Origin: Promethearchaeia archaeon
Lineage (GTDB): Archaea; Asgardarchaeota; Lokiarchaeia; Sigyniarchaeales; SOKP01
Assembly: GCA_029856235.1 (NCBI GenBank)
Contig: JAHQWP010000064.1
Coordinates: forward strand, 1 to 43,376
Direction of reading: 5' to 3'
DNA: 43,376 nt
The notes under the pieces are model-generated. The model did no database searches, was not told where the DNA came from, and saw only the letters and a program-made list of their open reading frames with translations. The translations under genes were made by a program, and so were the position numbers. Shown piece after piece: positions 26,401 to 34,427 of the stretch. Position 1 is the stretch's first letter. The number at the start of each line of letters is the position of its first letter.

Positions 26401-29400
26401 TGTTTGATTTCACTATTACTTCCGTATTTGAAAACACTATGAAGCATAAAGGGGAGAATTATGTTAAGAGTATCATTAAACAAGCTTTTGAACGAGCAAC
26501 ACTTGAAGCTATTCTTGCAAACATTAAGGATAAATTAGCTAAAGGCGAAGAGCTTACGGGTGATAATTTCGCTACTAAAGTTGAAGAATATTTATCAGCA
26601 ATGACAAATGAAGAAAAGAATTATTTAATTAAACATATTACCAAGATAATAACTCCCTTATTTATGGCACATCTGTTAGAGTCGTTTTTTACTACACAAT
26701 CCTCAAGAGATCCTATTAAACACATTATGGCATTTAGCCGACATATATATACTTCTATTGGGTATACTAAAGAATCAAGAATTTTTACTGCTATCGCTCC
26801 GCAAATTTTGTTCAAAGCCTTTGTAGAATCGGGATATGCTGTTAACAAGTTCAATTTTTACGAATTTATTCAACATAATCCTGATAATAATTATAGATCG
26901 TTTGTAGTTAACGCTTTAGACAGCATAAACGATATGAAAGATTTCAAGAAGAAAATTAATAACGGAGTAGAATTTACATATTCCATAAGCAATAGAGATG
27001 TAGGGGATGTTATAAGCGCACATGTTATTGATACCTTATATTTGACATTTGAAGCTAAAGCTTCTAGAAATTCTAGACCAACCGCGCTTTTAAAGAATCT
27101 TGGTGTAGACCTTTTCCGATCGTTATTTTCTGCGAGCATTATTCCAATTCTTAACGATGAATATATTGCTGATAGACAAGAGGAGGTTGCAGTCACACCA
27201 ACCAAGGACGGAGATCTCGGCGATGCTTTCCTACCCTACGGAAGTAAATTAGTCACTATTCATAAGCGTTCCGACTTTAGAAAAAATGTAAAATCTCCAA
27301 AGGGCGATATTTTAGAGGAAGCAAACGAATTAATAGCTGCACTTATTAACGAAAAAGGTTTTGGTTCGCTTCAAGACATAAAAAACATGTTTAGACAATC
27401 TACTTTCAAAACAGAAATTATCGAAATATTAAAGCCAGTCTTTAAGGGAAGACAGTTTGGTAAAGACATTCAAGATGAGATATTTAATAATGCTAAGAGT
27501 GATTTCACTTCGAAAATCAATTACGATAGCCTACTTAGAGAAATTGACGGACAATATAGATTCGTTAAGGACTTTAGATCTTGGGTATATGTTGCTACAG
27601 ACCAAAAACTCAAATTCTCAAATTTCCCATCATCTATAACATTTGAGGTAATTGAAGGAGAAAAAGTCGAACTTTCGTATGGTTCTAATTACGAATTTAG
27701 TACTGGTTTAATGTTAACCACCGATGAGAATGGTAAGTTAGGAATTATTCGAGGCGAGCAACTTAAGTTTGGATTACCCAGAGGAGTAGAAAGCGGTGAT
27801 ATAAGAAATGGAAGAGACTACGCAGGGATTTGGCTTACTGACGGAAGAGGAAACATTTTATTAAGTCCGGTAGATATCTTCAATAATAAAATTAGAACGG
27901 ATCAAGAAATGGCCGTATTAATTCGAGACACATTTAAGGCGTATCAAATTGAATACTTTTACGGTTACAAAGAAACCAAAATAATTAACGGGTTTAAGGG
28001 AACATATTACCGTTCATCTTGCTTTTTGGCAGGAGACGGAATTAGATCTGTTATTCAAGAAGTTACTTCCACATTAGTGCCAACAGGGACACATAAAGAT
28101 ATTTTAGCCGGAAATATCTTGGAAAGGACAGTTCTCTCAAAACCATACAAATTGAATACTAAGAGAGATACGGATCCTATATTTAATGCGAAAATTAATT
28201 CAATTTCAGAGTTTTTATTCCAGTTTACCCATTATATATCGAATCCATATTTTAGTGACGTTAACCTTGGAGCCGGAATAGATACTATGTACATAGGGAA
28301 AGATTTATTTAATCTTCAGATTGATGCTGATATCTATTCAAATGAAAAGTTCTTAGAGGTATTAAATGGATTGCAACCAGAGTCAAGTGATCCGCTCTAC
28401 ACACCGGGATCAAAGATTTATTCAGCAGAAGAGCCGATCTCAATTGACCCTGAGGATGATAATTTCTGGTTAAGATTATTCTCTAGGGCGACTATTAAGG
28501 ATAACGGCGAATTGGATTACAATTTAGATAACGATAAAGAATTTTACAATTCATGGCTATTAGTTATTCAGAACGAAATATTACGCGGCAATCCGAATAG
28601 TCTCTTCAGCGAAGAGGAGTCAAGTCTCTTTTTCGACGATAATGGAGATCCTAAATCTTTAGACACAACAAAATCAGATCCAACTTACCAAGAGTTCCAA
28701 TTAATTAGAGCTCTTAAAGATATAATGCTAAACAAATTTGGTTTTACAATGTATTTCTTTATCATTACAGGAATAGCAAGCTTCAGGTTTGACGACCTAA
28801 TTTACATCGATTATTTAGGTTTACACCAAAAACACTTTGAAAAAATTATTGCATTATTTAACATTAAACCGAGTTCTACTACAAAATATATCCAAGATTC
28901 GTATTCTGATAGCGTTCATAGTTATGAAAGGATCATGAACTTGGTCTTTGACAGTTTAATGTTTGGATACACTCAGGTTATTGGTGATAAAGTTATGGAA
29001 TTGCACCCTTCCACAAATACTGGAATTCTTAGAAAAATGTTTACAAGTCTAAATCTTAAAAGGTTTGGTAAGACCTATCACGGGCAAATTAAATCAATTT
29101 TTAGGAGCCAATACTACAGCAAAGTCATCGATCCTAGAAATATAGTCAAAAAACAAACAAACGGAAGAGGAAAAATCTCTGTTTTCTTAAAGAAGTTTGC
29201 AATTGATTCGGTTGAAAACATATTTTCCGATTCAGGAGTATACGAAGGACTATTAAATCCTGATTATGAGGTTGAGTGGAAGCGCCGTACTCGGCAACAA
29301 CTCTGTTCAATTATCGATATGTGCATAGATAATCCAACATACGAAGCTTATACAAGTTATACATCTGACATAGTAAGAGAAATAAGGCTTGCGCTTTCCC

Positions 29401-30374
29401 AACATAGAAACGCTAAGATCATTATTAAATCCACAGGCGGATCAGGTCGTATATCAGCGTATGCGAGTAATCCATTAATTAATAGGGGTTTGATAATTGA
29501 AGTGCCATATTCCGATTTAAAAAAACTTCTAGATGAAGATGTTCGTTTAGCGTTAATGTACTCCGTCGTAAAGCAAAGCACCGGTAAAGCGACAATAAGA
29601 GGGCCCTTGACTATTTACGATCAGAATAACGCGGTTGAAAAAATGGGTTGGTACCTTGACATTGATACAGTTTTCGATGATAGAATTAAGAATAAAATAA
29701 TTGATGCATATAAAGTTTTGCACGATTTTGTTGAAAAGGCAAAAAATAAGAACGGTGGATGGCTCAGAGATACGATGACGATCCGCGGCTATGTGCAAAA
29801 TGGTGGCGGTTTTGACAAGAATGCAGACATTAAAAATGTTTATGGGAAATCTTTAGGATTTAATAGTCATACTTTTGAATTTAATCCTTCCCATCCTACT
29901 GAATACAATAACGCTATAGCAAGTATCATTTTTTACCTATTAACAGTAAGGGATTCTTATATAATCATAGACGCCGGCTCCTTAAACTTCCTCGCCCTTG
30001 ATATATTGGGCTTTTACAAAAATAATGATTTCAGTTCTTCTCTATTTCAGTCTCCTTTATCTTTAAACTTAGTTTGGGGAAAACCAAACAAGCAAGGGCT
30101 TTATGATCATTTGACTCCAGATGAGTATAATAATTTTGCTGAAAAGTTTAAAGGTATTTTTACTGAAGACGATCTAAGACTTTTTACAGCTTTTAGTAAT
30201 ATGAAGGGCGGAGATGACAACGGTTTAATTTTACGCTATATTTGGAATGTTGTTAAACAAGTTTACGAAAGGAGACTTGAAGGAGAATATAGTAATACAA
30301 GATATATGATACAAGATATTACTATACACGATTTAAACAGAAGAATAACTAGTTTAGATACATTCCCCTTTTAA
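23499..30374 (+). CDS. giant protein of unknown function, at least 2291 aa
   Basis: One uninterrupted frame of 2291 codons from a GTG at 23499. I recognise no domain. Residues about 1-320 are rich in Tyr, Asp and Ser. Hydrophobic helices lie near 339-362 and 370-398, with another at about 525-545 (ASGILAGLSLFVPGL). A Ser/Gln linker (LSSQSSSQGF) near 653-664 precedes an AT-rich remainder of helical and mixed segments, for example DIKNMFRQ and STGGSGRISAY. There is no signal peptide or C-terminal anchor. The frame is open upstream to 23418 but has no ribosome binding site or promoter, so the N-terminus may be missing. DNA composition shifts near residue 650. It ends overlapping the stop of a convergent LRR gene. 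A toxin-like, structural virion or surface role is only speculation. Confidence 0.8.
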   Translation: MDYLAGNIKFDYDFLPKSVNPDLMTGLDFDYHNLDYFMVTSELYSYTGASLDYTFTEESDYPYNPDEVISKLLGSTYIITSQNTLGYLTADIAERTGGALDSIKVTCVDTVPQYIFAKTDKTTPHSPLFGPTIVSSERYSQLSDRTKFGYLYVDVAASESPETIGINSRDLSNLERKFYSAKVPLADMLGSFNYPIETVTLYKVKDQNVFTLSEDSDSINYGPGEILDSVDLDASDYEIPEGLQNLYFYEPLDVLINGPAPDLPSYAIPTYQYEEEGLVYYMVEIKIAKVIPDDGNLSEEQQRNLVAQATMYPILDYFDQYTFAATTADMIAEIGYTEILTLSSTLFTALALAFVTVAVKGAQALATSYRAIPATVALMVADFAKQCVINVPLQIAGEMFEEVMIDSFVETYFESIARELGWSEGLGRLLSMLVTTLRETKMFGIFNLGSDSNVDIDNQLENPIEQILTHPEIMSELSQRIAEYQSEHGTFKTIRFLRENEAWFKEMESELELVPDTRVTALEKAKIVASGILAGLSLFVPGLHLQKFAMYGFSPILELISNKLPGLGKPGTTTAWRAAVNYQRKQNELSQDIDAKNAKIMEAKRGPAAAEGFGELLFNAPTVSSIGAGYSGRAVEYLVNSKVETFDANIYTSLSSQSSSQGFYAPSLIDQDINTKTMLLENEIEILESLTDTSILEPISQVRSESNDIVFSFEGEQEGAMMSDEVYSWGGRLIPVSSVNPYSTDVNTMPTIGKSLQFARSLFRVDGLDLKKPTVGLWVDATGDRHIIAPGVEFTSVVNGRIMIIGEADAKYTPILLEHLGYGMDVSPAQSWKTDVSQHIQLVYVEDLTVDERLLLPVYSDGVSSIAQLSENGGISKHAWGLAFRQNLIVPQVKMDFNYFKAIESLYYDLMSSFEINYEIDKKNPRDVMSMLSRYIQFNAKVQIEGMDIYTGATDSQITDFMSVIDNMFDFTITSVFENTMKHKGENYVKSIIKQAFERATLEAILANIKDKLAKGEELTGDNFATKVEEYLSAMTNEEKNYLIKHITKIITPLFMAHLLESFFTTQSSRDPIKHIMAFSRHIYTSIGYTKESRIFTAIAPQILFKAFVESGYAVNKFNFYEFIQHNPDNNYRSFVVNALDSINDMKDFKKKINNGVEFTYSISNRDVGDVISAHVIDTLYLTFEAKASRNSRPTALLKNLGVDLFRSLFSASIIPILNDEYIADRQEEVAVTPTKDGDLGDAFLPYGSKLVTIHKRSDFRKNVKSPKGDILEEANELIAALINEKGFGSLQDIKNMFRQSTFKTEIIEILKPVFKGRQFGKDIQDEIFNNAKSDFTSKINYDSLLREIDGQYRFVKDFRSWVYVATDQKLKFSNFPSSITFEVIEGEKVELSYGSNYEFSTGLMLTTDENGKLGIIRGEQLKFGLPRGVESGDIRNGRDYAGIWLTDGRGNILLSPVDIFNNKIRTDQEMAVLIRDTFKAYQIEYFYGYKETKIINGFKGTYYRSSCFLAGDGIRSVIQEVTSTLVPTGTHKDILAGNILERTVLSKPYKLNTKRDTDPIFNAKINSISEFLFQFTHYISNPYFSDVNLGAGIDTMYIGKDLFNLQIDADIYSNEKFLEVLNGLQPESSDPLYTPGSKIYSAEEPISIDPEDDNFWLRLFSRATIKDNGELDYNLDNDKEFYNSWLLVIQNEILRGNPNSLFSEEESSLFFDDNGDPKSLDTTKSDPTYQEFQLIRALKDIMLNKFGFTMYFFIITGIASFRFDDLIYIDYLGLHQKHFEKIIALFNIKPSSTTKYIQDSYSDSVHSYERIMNLVFDSLMFGYTQVIGDKVMELHPSTNTGILRKMFTSLNLKRFGKTYHGQIKSIFRSQYYSKVIDPRNIVKKQTNGRGKISVFLKKFAIDSVENIFSDSGVYEGLLNPDYEVEWKRRTRQQLCSIIDMCIDNPTYEAYTSYTSDIVREIRLALSQHRNAKIIIKSTGGSGRISAYASNPLINRGLIIEVPYSDLKKLLDEDVRLALMYSVVKQSTGKATIRGPLTIYDQNNAVEKMGWYLDIDTVFDDRIKNKIIDAYKVLHDFVEKAKNKNGGWLRDTMTIRGYVQNGGGFDKNADIKNVYGKSLGFNSHTFEFNPSHPTEYNNAIASIIFYLLTVRDSYIIIDAGSLNFLALDILGFYKNNDFSSSLFQSPLSLNLVWGKPNKQGLYDHLTPDEYNNFAEKFKGIFTEDDLRLFTAFSNMKGGDDNGLILRYIWNVVKQVYERRLEGEYSNTRYMIQDITIHDLNRRITSLDTFPF

Positions 30375-31570
30375 TTTTGGATATCTTTGGGCGTGTAGGA
30401 AGCTTCGAACTCGAGAAGCCCTGAAGGAAAAATTTTTACTCTTCTTTTTTTTAATTCTTTCTTAAATTCTTCGTCTATCACGATGTTAGAATTCCCAATA
30501 AATATTTTCTCTATGTTAGCCAAATCTAGTAGTTCGTCAGGTAACGAGCTTATTGGATTAAAAGAAAGTCCGAGTTCCCTAAGAGAGTGCATTAACCCTA
30601 TCTCAGGCGGGATTACTGTTATTTGATTATGAGACAAATCTAAATCTTCCAATTGACTTAAGCCTATTATCTCTTTTGGAAAAGCCTTAAATCGATTGTA
30701 TGAAAGAGTTAATTCTTTTAACTCTGTAAGCGATCCGATTTCTATTGGTAATTTACCCAAAAGATTTAATGTTAAGTTAAGACATTCCAATTTTTTTAAT
30801 TTTCCAATATTTTTCGGAACAGCTATTAAATGATTCTGACTTAATTTTAGTTTCTTTAGATTATTAAAATTTTGAATCCATTTTGGAATTGTTAATGTCA
30901 AAAAATCCTCTAGATATAATTTTGTTAAATTTTTGAAGTATTTTATTTGATATGGAAATAATTTATTATTCTCACCGTATAAGCGTAATCCGGTTATATT
31001 CTTATCTTGTATTATCACTCCAAAATGAAGATTTAAATCTGCTATTATCATAATTCTATAACCTAAATACAATTCAAGTGATTTAAATTTAGAGTATTCT
31101 TCTCTAAATATAACTTTTCTCTCTAATGGGGATAAATATTGTATATAACCTTCAAGAATTAAATATTTTTGGACATTTCGATTCCCATTTAAAAACCTTC
31201 TTACGATCTCCTCTTTGAAAATCCTTTTAGCCCTTAAATCTCCTACTTCTACTAATTCTTTCAGTATAGGAAAGGCTATACTTGAATGTATTAAATCTAC
31301 ATTATAATCATTATTTTCCCAGATTTGCAAGTTTGAACAATGGACAAAAAACTCGGTTTCGGAACTAATTTTAGTGTCTTCTCCGACAATATAATTTATT
31401 CCCTCTAGATCGTCTATAGTTTCGTATTTAAGATAATCTATAATTTTAGTTGGGGTGATTTTTATTCCTATTTTTTTACAAACAAGTATTTCTTTATTAC
31501 CAACATAAATAAATGTCTTTTTATCCTTAAATTTTAATTTTAAATACCTATTGATTGTAAATATAATCAT
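30371..31570 (-). CDS. leucine-rich-repeat protein
   Basis: About 399 residues. The N-terminal half (to about residue 200) is of unknown type, with repeated strand-helix segments such as YVGNKEILVCKKIGIKITP. The C-terminal half carries about six leucine-rich repeats of the 23-residue type (LKKLKLSQNHLIAVPKNIGK, LEDLDLSHNQITVIPPEIG, LRELGLSFNPISSLPDELL). LRR domains bind proteins or glycans; no signal peptide or membrane anchor is evident. The start is the ATG at 31570 or a TTG at 31582, with a TATA-like element near 31601-31608, so the transcript may be leaderless. Its stop overlaps that of the giant gene, which is on the other strand. Confidence 0.8.
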   Translation of the reverse strand: MIIFTINRYLKLKFKDKKTFIYVGNKEILVCKKIGIKITPTKIIDYLKYETIDDLEGINYIVGEDTKISSETEFFVHCSNLQIWENNDYNVDLIHSSIAFPILKELVEVGDLRAKRIFKEEIVRRFLNGNRNVQKYLILEGYIQYLSPLERKVIFREEYSKFKSLELYLGYRIMIIADLNLHFGVIIQDKNITGLRLYGENNKLFPYQIKYFKNLTKLYLEDFLTLTIPKWIQNFNNLKKLKLSQNHLIAVPKNIGKLKKLECLNLTLNLLGKLPIEIGSLTELKELTLSYNRFKAFPKEIIGLSQLEDLDLSHNQITVIPPEIGLMHSLRELGLSFNPISSLPDELLDLANIEKIFIGNSNIVIDEEFKKELKKRRVKIFPSGLLEFEASYTPKDIQN

Positions 31571-31695
31571 AATTCGATTCAATATGGTTATAAGATAACA
31601 ATTATAAATGCTTTGCTATTGAGATAGCGCCAGATCGGTTTATATTATTATAATAATAAGAGTTATTATACCCTGAAAATTCTAACGGATTCGAT

Positions 31696-32514
31696 ATGTT
31701 GCTTGATTGGGATATGGAAATCTTTGATGACGCTTTTTTTGGAATTCCTGCTGACTGGTCTGGCGGGAGAGTTGCTTACTATCTGATGGGTGATGTTGAT
31801 GCTGCTTCGGATTACTGGAATTACTGGCGTTATGCATATGATTGGCCATTAGATCACGTAGATGATAAATGGTATTTCACTGCTGATAGGGGATTAAGTA
31901 AAAGTTCTGCAGGTTTAATGAACAATAATTTTTCCTTTTTATACGATCCTCGAAATCCCGTTCCAAATTTAGGAGGACAAAATCAGCCTTTTGATCTGGC
32001 AGGTCCTATGGATCAATCATCGATAGAGAACCGTTCTGATGTTTTGATCTTTGAGACTCCTGTTTTAACCCAACCCGTGGAAACCGTTGGAAGAATTTGG
32101 GGCAATCTGTTCGTATCTTCAAATTGCACTGACACTGATTTTACCATTAAGTTGACTGATGTATATCCAGACGGACGATCTATGCTAATAACCGACGGGT
32201 CGTTAACTGTTAGATATAGATATAATTACACTTCAGAAGTATTTATGTCCGGAGATCAGAATGATATTTATGAGCTATTAATAGATTGTTGGTCAACAGC
32301 TTATTCATTTGCTGCGGGTCACAAAATAAGAGTAGCTATTTCAAGCTCTAATTATCCACGTTTTGCTAAAAATCCTAATACGGGAGCACCACTAGCACGA
32401 GATTATTTAAATTTTAACATTGCGAACAATACTCTTCTTGTTGGGCCATTATACAATTCAAGCATAATTTTGCCAAGACTAGTAAATATGGACAGCACTC
32501 ATGCATTTTTTTAA
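31696..32514 (+). pseudogene. C-terminal remnant of a CocE/NonD-type alpha/beta hydrolase
   Basis: The 272-residue frame is related to the C-terminal beta-jelly-roll domain of X-Pro dipeptidyl-peptidase/CocE hydrolases. It shows DPRNPVPNLGG, AGPMDQSSIENRSDVLIFETP, the TDFTIKLTDVYPDGRSMLITDG run and HKIRVAISSSNYPRFAKNPNTG. The N-terminal catalytic alpha/beta hydrolase domain (Ser-Asp-His) is absent. In-frame sequence before the ATG is still protein-like for a dozen codons and then meets a stop, so the gene is 5'-truncated. Full family members have about 550-620 residues. It may be transcribed but cannot hydrolyse ester or peptide bonds by itself. Confidence 0.72.
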
Positions 32515-32528
32515 TCTTTTTTTTATTT

Positions 32529-32756
32529 TTATTTTAGCATGTTTAGAAATTCAATTTCATCAATGAAAGTTACTCCAAGCTTCCGCGCTTTATTGTAATT
32601 TTTAGATTCACCCTTAGCATCATTTGTAACTAAATACCATAAATCAGGAGAAACCTCTTCTCTTACAATGCCCCCTTTCTCAATTACTTTTTTCTTAGCT
32701 TCTTCTTTATCCATTGTTTTTAGATCTGATGAAAGGTAGAATTTTATTAACGACAA
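32529..32756 (-). CDS. stand-alone BRCT domain protein
   Basis: The 75-residue protein is one BRCT domain: a first strand FYLSSDLKTM, helix EEAKKKVIEKGG, strand DLWYLVTNDAKG, helix SKNYNKARKLG and a final VTFIDEIEFLNML. The order and the conserved GG and late aromatic-Leu ends fit DNA-ligase-type BRCT domains, which bind DNA ends or phosphorylated proteins. It lacks the ligase or Rfc1 context where BRCT is usual in archaea or bacteria. Start TTG at 32756. It lies at the edge of the island beside the ribosomal genes. Confidence 0.72.
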   Translation of the reverse strand: MSLIKFYLSSDLKTMDKEEAKKKVIEKGGIVREEVSPDLWYLVTNDAKGESKNYNKARKLGVTFIDEIEFLNMLK

Positions 32757-32896
32757 ATCTGCTATAGTTTATCACCTTCTAAATATGATTTAGATTGACA
32801 TAAATTTTTAAGATAAAGTAAAAGGTGTAACTTTTAAAACTAAATGACTAGAGTAATTTTTTAATTTTTAAAATGAAGGTTAGAGAGCATATTGAT

Positions 32897-33352
32897 TTAT
32901 TCTGCTAAATAACAAACAACAAGGCCATCAATATTCTTCGTAGCCCTTATTTTGATTTTTCTTGGTGGTTTTTGAATTCCACGAGCCCATATTGCTTCAT
33001 TAACTTCTTGCGAGATAACTAAAGATTCTGGTTTGAAATGTTGCTGCATAAATTCTCTTAGGTATCTAACTCCTTTTTTAGCCCATTTATTACGTGGACC
33101 TCGTCTTGCTTTTGCGAGAGGTATTACATATATTCTTTCGTCTATGATTTCTTCTTTGGGGGCTTCTTCCTCTAATTCTTCAAATTCCTCGAGTTCTTCT
33201 TCGAAAACTTCGCTAACTTCTTCTTCTTCAGATATTTCATCTAAACTGAATTCTTCAATTTCTTCGATATCTTCCTCTTCAAGGACTTCAGTTTCAACTA
33301 GTTCCTCTTCTAAATCATCCAAGTTTATTTCTTTTGATTTCTTCTTTGCCAT
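32897..33352 (-). CDS. rpl31e: large-subunit ribosomal protein eL31 with long acidic N-terminal extension
   Basis: Residues about 70-151 are a normal eL31: IYVIPLAKARRGPRNKWAKKGVRYLREFMQQHF and WARGIQKPPRKIKIRATKN. eL31 lies near the ribosome exit tunnel. The first 70 residues are an extension dominated by Glu and Asp (for example EEEEVSEVFEEELEEFEELEEE), roughly doubling the usual archaeal length of about 80-90. It sits in its standard gene order behind eS19, PDCD5 and eL39. The opposite strand also shows a serine-rich frame over this segment, which is only the complement of the acidic codons. Confidence 0.93.
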   Translation of the reverse strand: MAKKKSKEINLDDLEEELVETEVLEEEDIEEIEEFSLDEISEEEEVSEVFEEELEEFEELEEEAPKEEIIDERIYVIPLAKARRGPRNKWAKKGVRYLREFMQQHFKPESLVISQEVNEAIWARGIQKPPRKIKIRATKNIDGLVVCYLAE

Positions 33353-33372
33353 ATTACATCAGTTTTATACGT

Positions 33373-33534
33373 TTAATCTCTCTTTAATCTTGAATTACGC
33401 CATTCTCTTCTAGAATAAGGATTGGTCCTCACTTTTCCACCAGTTCTCCTCACAACCCAATTAGGGACTGAACGACTTTGTTTCATTCTCTTAGCCCTCC
33501 TTAATTTTGAGGGTAAATCTTTATTGCGCGCCAT
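33373..33534 (-). CDS. rpl39e: large-subunit ribosomal protein eL39
   Basis: This 53-residue basic protein, read on the minus strand from an ATG at 33534, begins MARNKDLPSKLRRAKRMK and continues RSVPNWVVRRTGGKVRTNP and RREWRNSRLKRD, the well-conserved eL39 sequence. eL39 lines the ribosomal exit tunnel. It is 20 bp upstream of eL31 and just downstream of PDCD5. The conserved PxWVxxRT core leaves no doubt in spite of its small size. Confidence 0.95.
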   Translation of the reverse strand: MARNKDLPSKLRRAKRMKQSRSVPNWVVRRTGGKVRTNPYSRREWRNSRLKRD

Positions 33535-33549
33535 TTTAATACACCGAGT

Positions 33550-33888
33550 TTATTTTTTAATATTAAATTCTTTTTTGCTTCCTGCAGTTATTTTTTCTAA
33601 AATCTTTTTAAATTCTTTATCGGGTAACGGAGTAGCTCCTCGTAATCTTCCTGATTGAAACAGTTGTATTAATTGTAGCTCGATTTGTTCTGCGAATTGA
33701 GGTTTGACTATTCTTATATTTTCTAATCGCTGTCGTCCTTCTTGGCTTAATATCTGTCTCATTACTTGATATTTTTTGTTGTCATACTCCTTTTGCTGCT
33801 GTCCAGCTATTTGTTGTTGGACTGCTTGTTGTTGTAATTGCTCTAGTTTTCTTCTTCTGATGTTTTCTAATTCTTCTTCATCACTCAA
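33550..33888 (-). CDS. PDCD5 family DNA-binding protein
   Basis: This 112-residue protein has an N-terminal helix with Glu/Arg/Gln repeats (LENIRRRKLEQLQQQAVQQQ) and a three-helix core (MRQILSQEGRQRLENIRIVKPQFAEQIELQLIQLFQSGRL), the PDCD5/TFAR19 signature. Archaeal members bind DNA weakly and perhaps the chaperonin; the human homologue is linked to apoptosis. It is embedded in the eS19-PDCD5-eL39-eL31 cluster, a conserved archaeal order that suggests a translation-linked role. Confidence 0.93.
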   Translation of the reverse strand: MSDEEELENIRRRKLEQLQQQAVQQQIAGQQQKEYDNKKYQVMRQILSQEGRQRLENIRIVKPQFAEQIELQLIQLFQSGRLRGATPLPDKEFKKILEKITAGSKKEFNIKK

Positions 33889-33920
33889 AGTTGAAAACCT
33901 TAGATATTATAATTTTTAAT

Positions 33921-34340
33921 TTATTTTCTGGTAATATTATATGCGGTTCGCTCTAGCAGACTTGTTCCTTCTGGAGAAACAATTCTACCATCTCTTTCTT
34001 GCTTTATAATTAAATTAGCTTTTTCTAACTGTTGTAACGCTACCCGGATAATTTTTCCGCTTCCTTTAGCACTATGATGACGACCCGGTCCATTTTTGTT
34101 TTTACCCCCATAATGTTTTCTGAGTTTATTGACTCCTACAGGACCAAATTTCTTTATTTTCCTTAATATTGAAGCGCATCTGACATACCAGAAATTTTCA
34201 TGATCAATTGGAGCTAATTCCTTAAAAAATGCTGTCTTCCAAAATTGACTCCCTTCAGGTGGCTTAATTTCAGGAAATTCTCTTAATTTTTCTGCAACTG
34301 TATTAATGAGCTTCTCGGGTTCAACTATAAATATCGACAT
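33921..34340 (-). CDS. rps19e: small-subunit ribosomal protein eS19
   Basis: About 139 residues with IVEPEKLINTVAEKLREFPEIKPP at the N-terminus, WYVRCASILRKI, GVNKLRKHYGGKNKNGPGRHHSAKGSGKIIR and a C-terminal winged-helix segment, all characteristic of eS19. It binds the head of the small subunit. I chose the internal ATG at 34340 (MSIFIVEPEKL) because it matches the normal N-terminus; an ATG at 34373 would add an unlikely hydrophobic stretch. It is the first gene in this minus-strand ribosomal cluster. Confidence 0.94.
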   Translation of the reverse strand: MSIFIVEPEKLINTVAEKLREFPEIKPPEGSQFWKTAFFKELAPIDHENFWYVRCASILRKIKKFGPVGVNKLRKHYGGKNKNGPGRHHSAKGSGKIIRVALQQLEKANLIIKQERDGRIVSPEGTSLLERTAYNITRK

Positions 34341-34427
34341 AAACAAAATCAATTTTAATATTATATGATACATTTAAAAAGAGTAATTAGATTAAAAATT
34401 TTTTGGTAAAAATAGTATTTTGGGGCA

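Noticed and set aside
25244-27205. Minus-strand open frames inside the giant gene
   Set aside because: Short frames opposite a long continuous coding frame, without family resemblance or start signals.
28000-28050. SCFLAGDG in the giant protein as a Hint/intein start
   Set aside because: Hint domains begin with a Cys-Phe-Xaa-Gly-Asp-type block, but the following N3/N4-like blocks and the closing His-Asn are not seen.
22050-32800. Complete provirus
   Set aside because: No integrase, capsid, portal, terminase or packaging ATPase could be recognised, and no flanking repeats were seen; only the foreign look of the region is supported.
33033-33413. Serine-rich plus-strand frame over the eL31/eL39 genes
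   Set aside because: It is the complement of the Glu-rich eL31 extension; the GAA/GAG codons give TTC/CTC and TCT on the other strand. eL31 and eL39 are certain.
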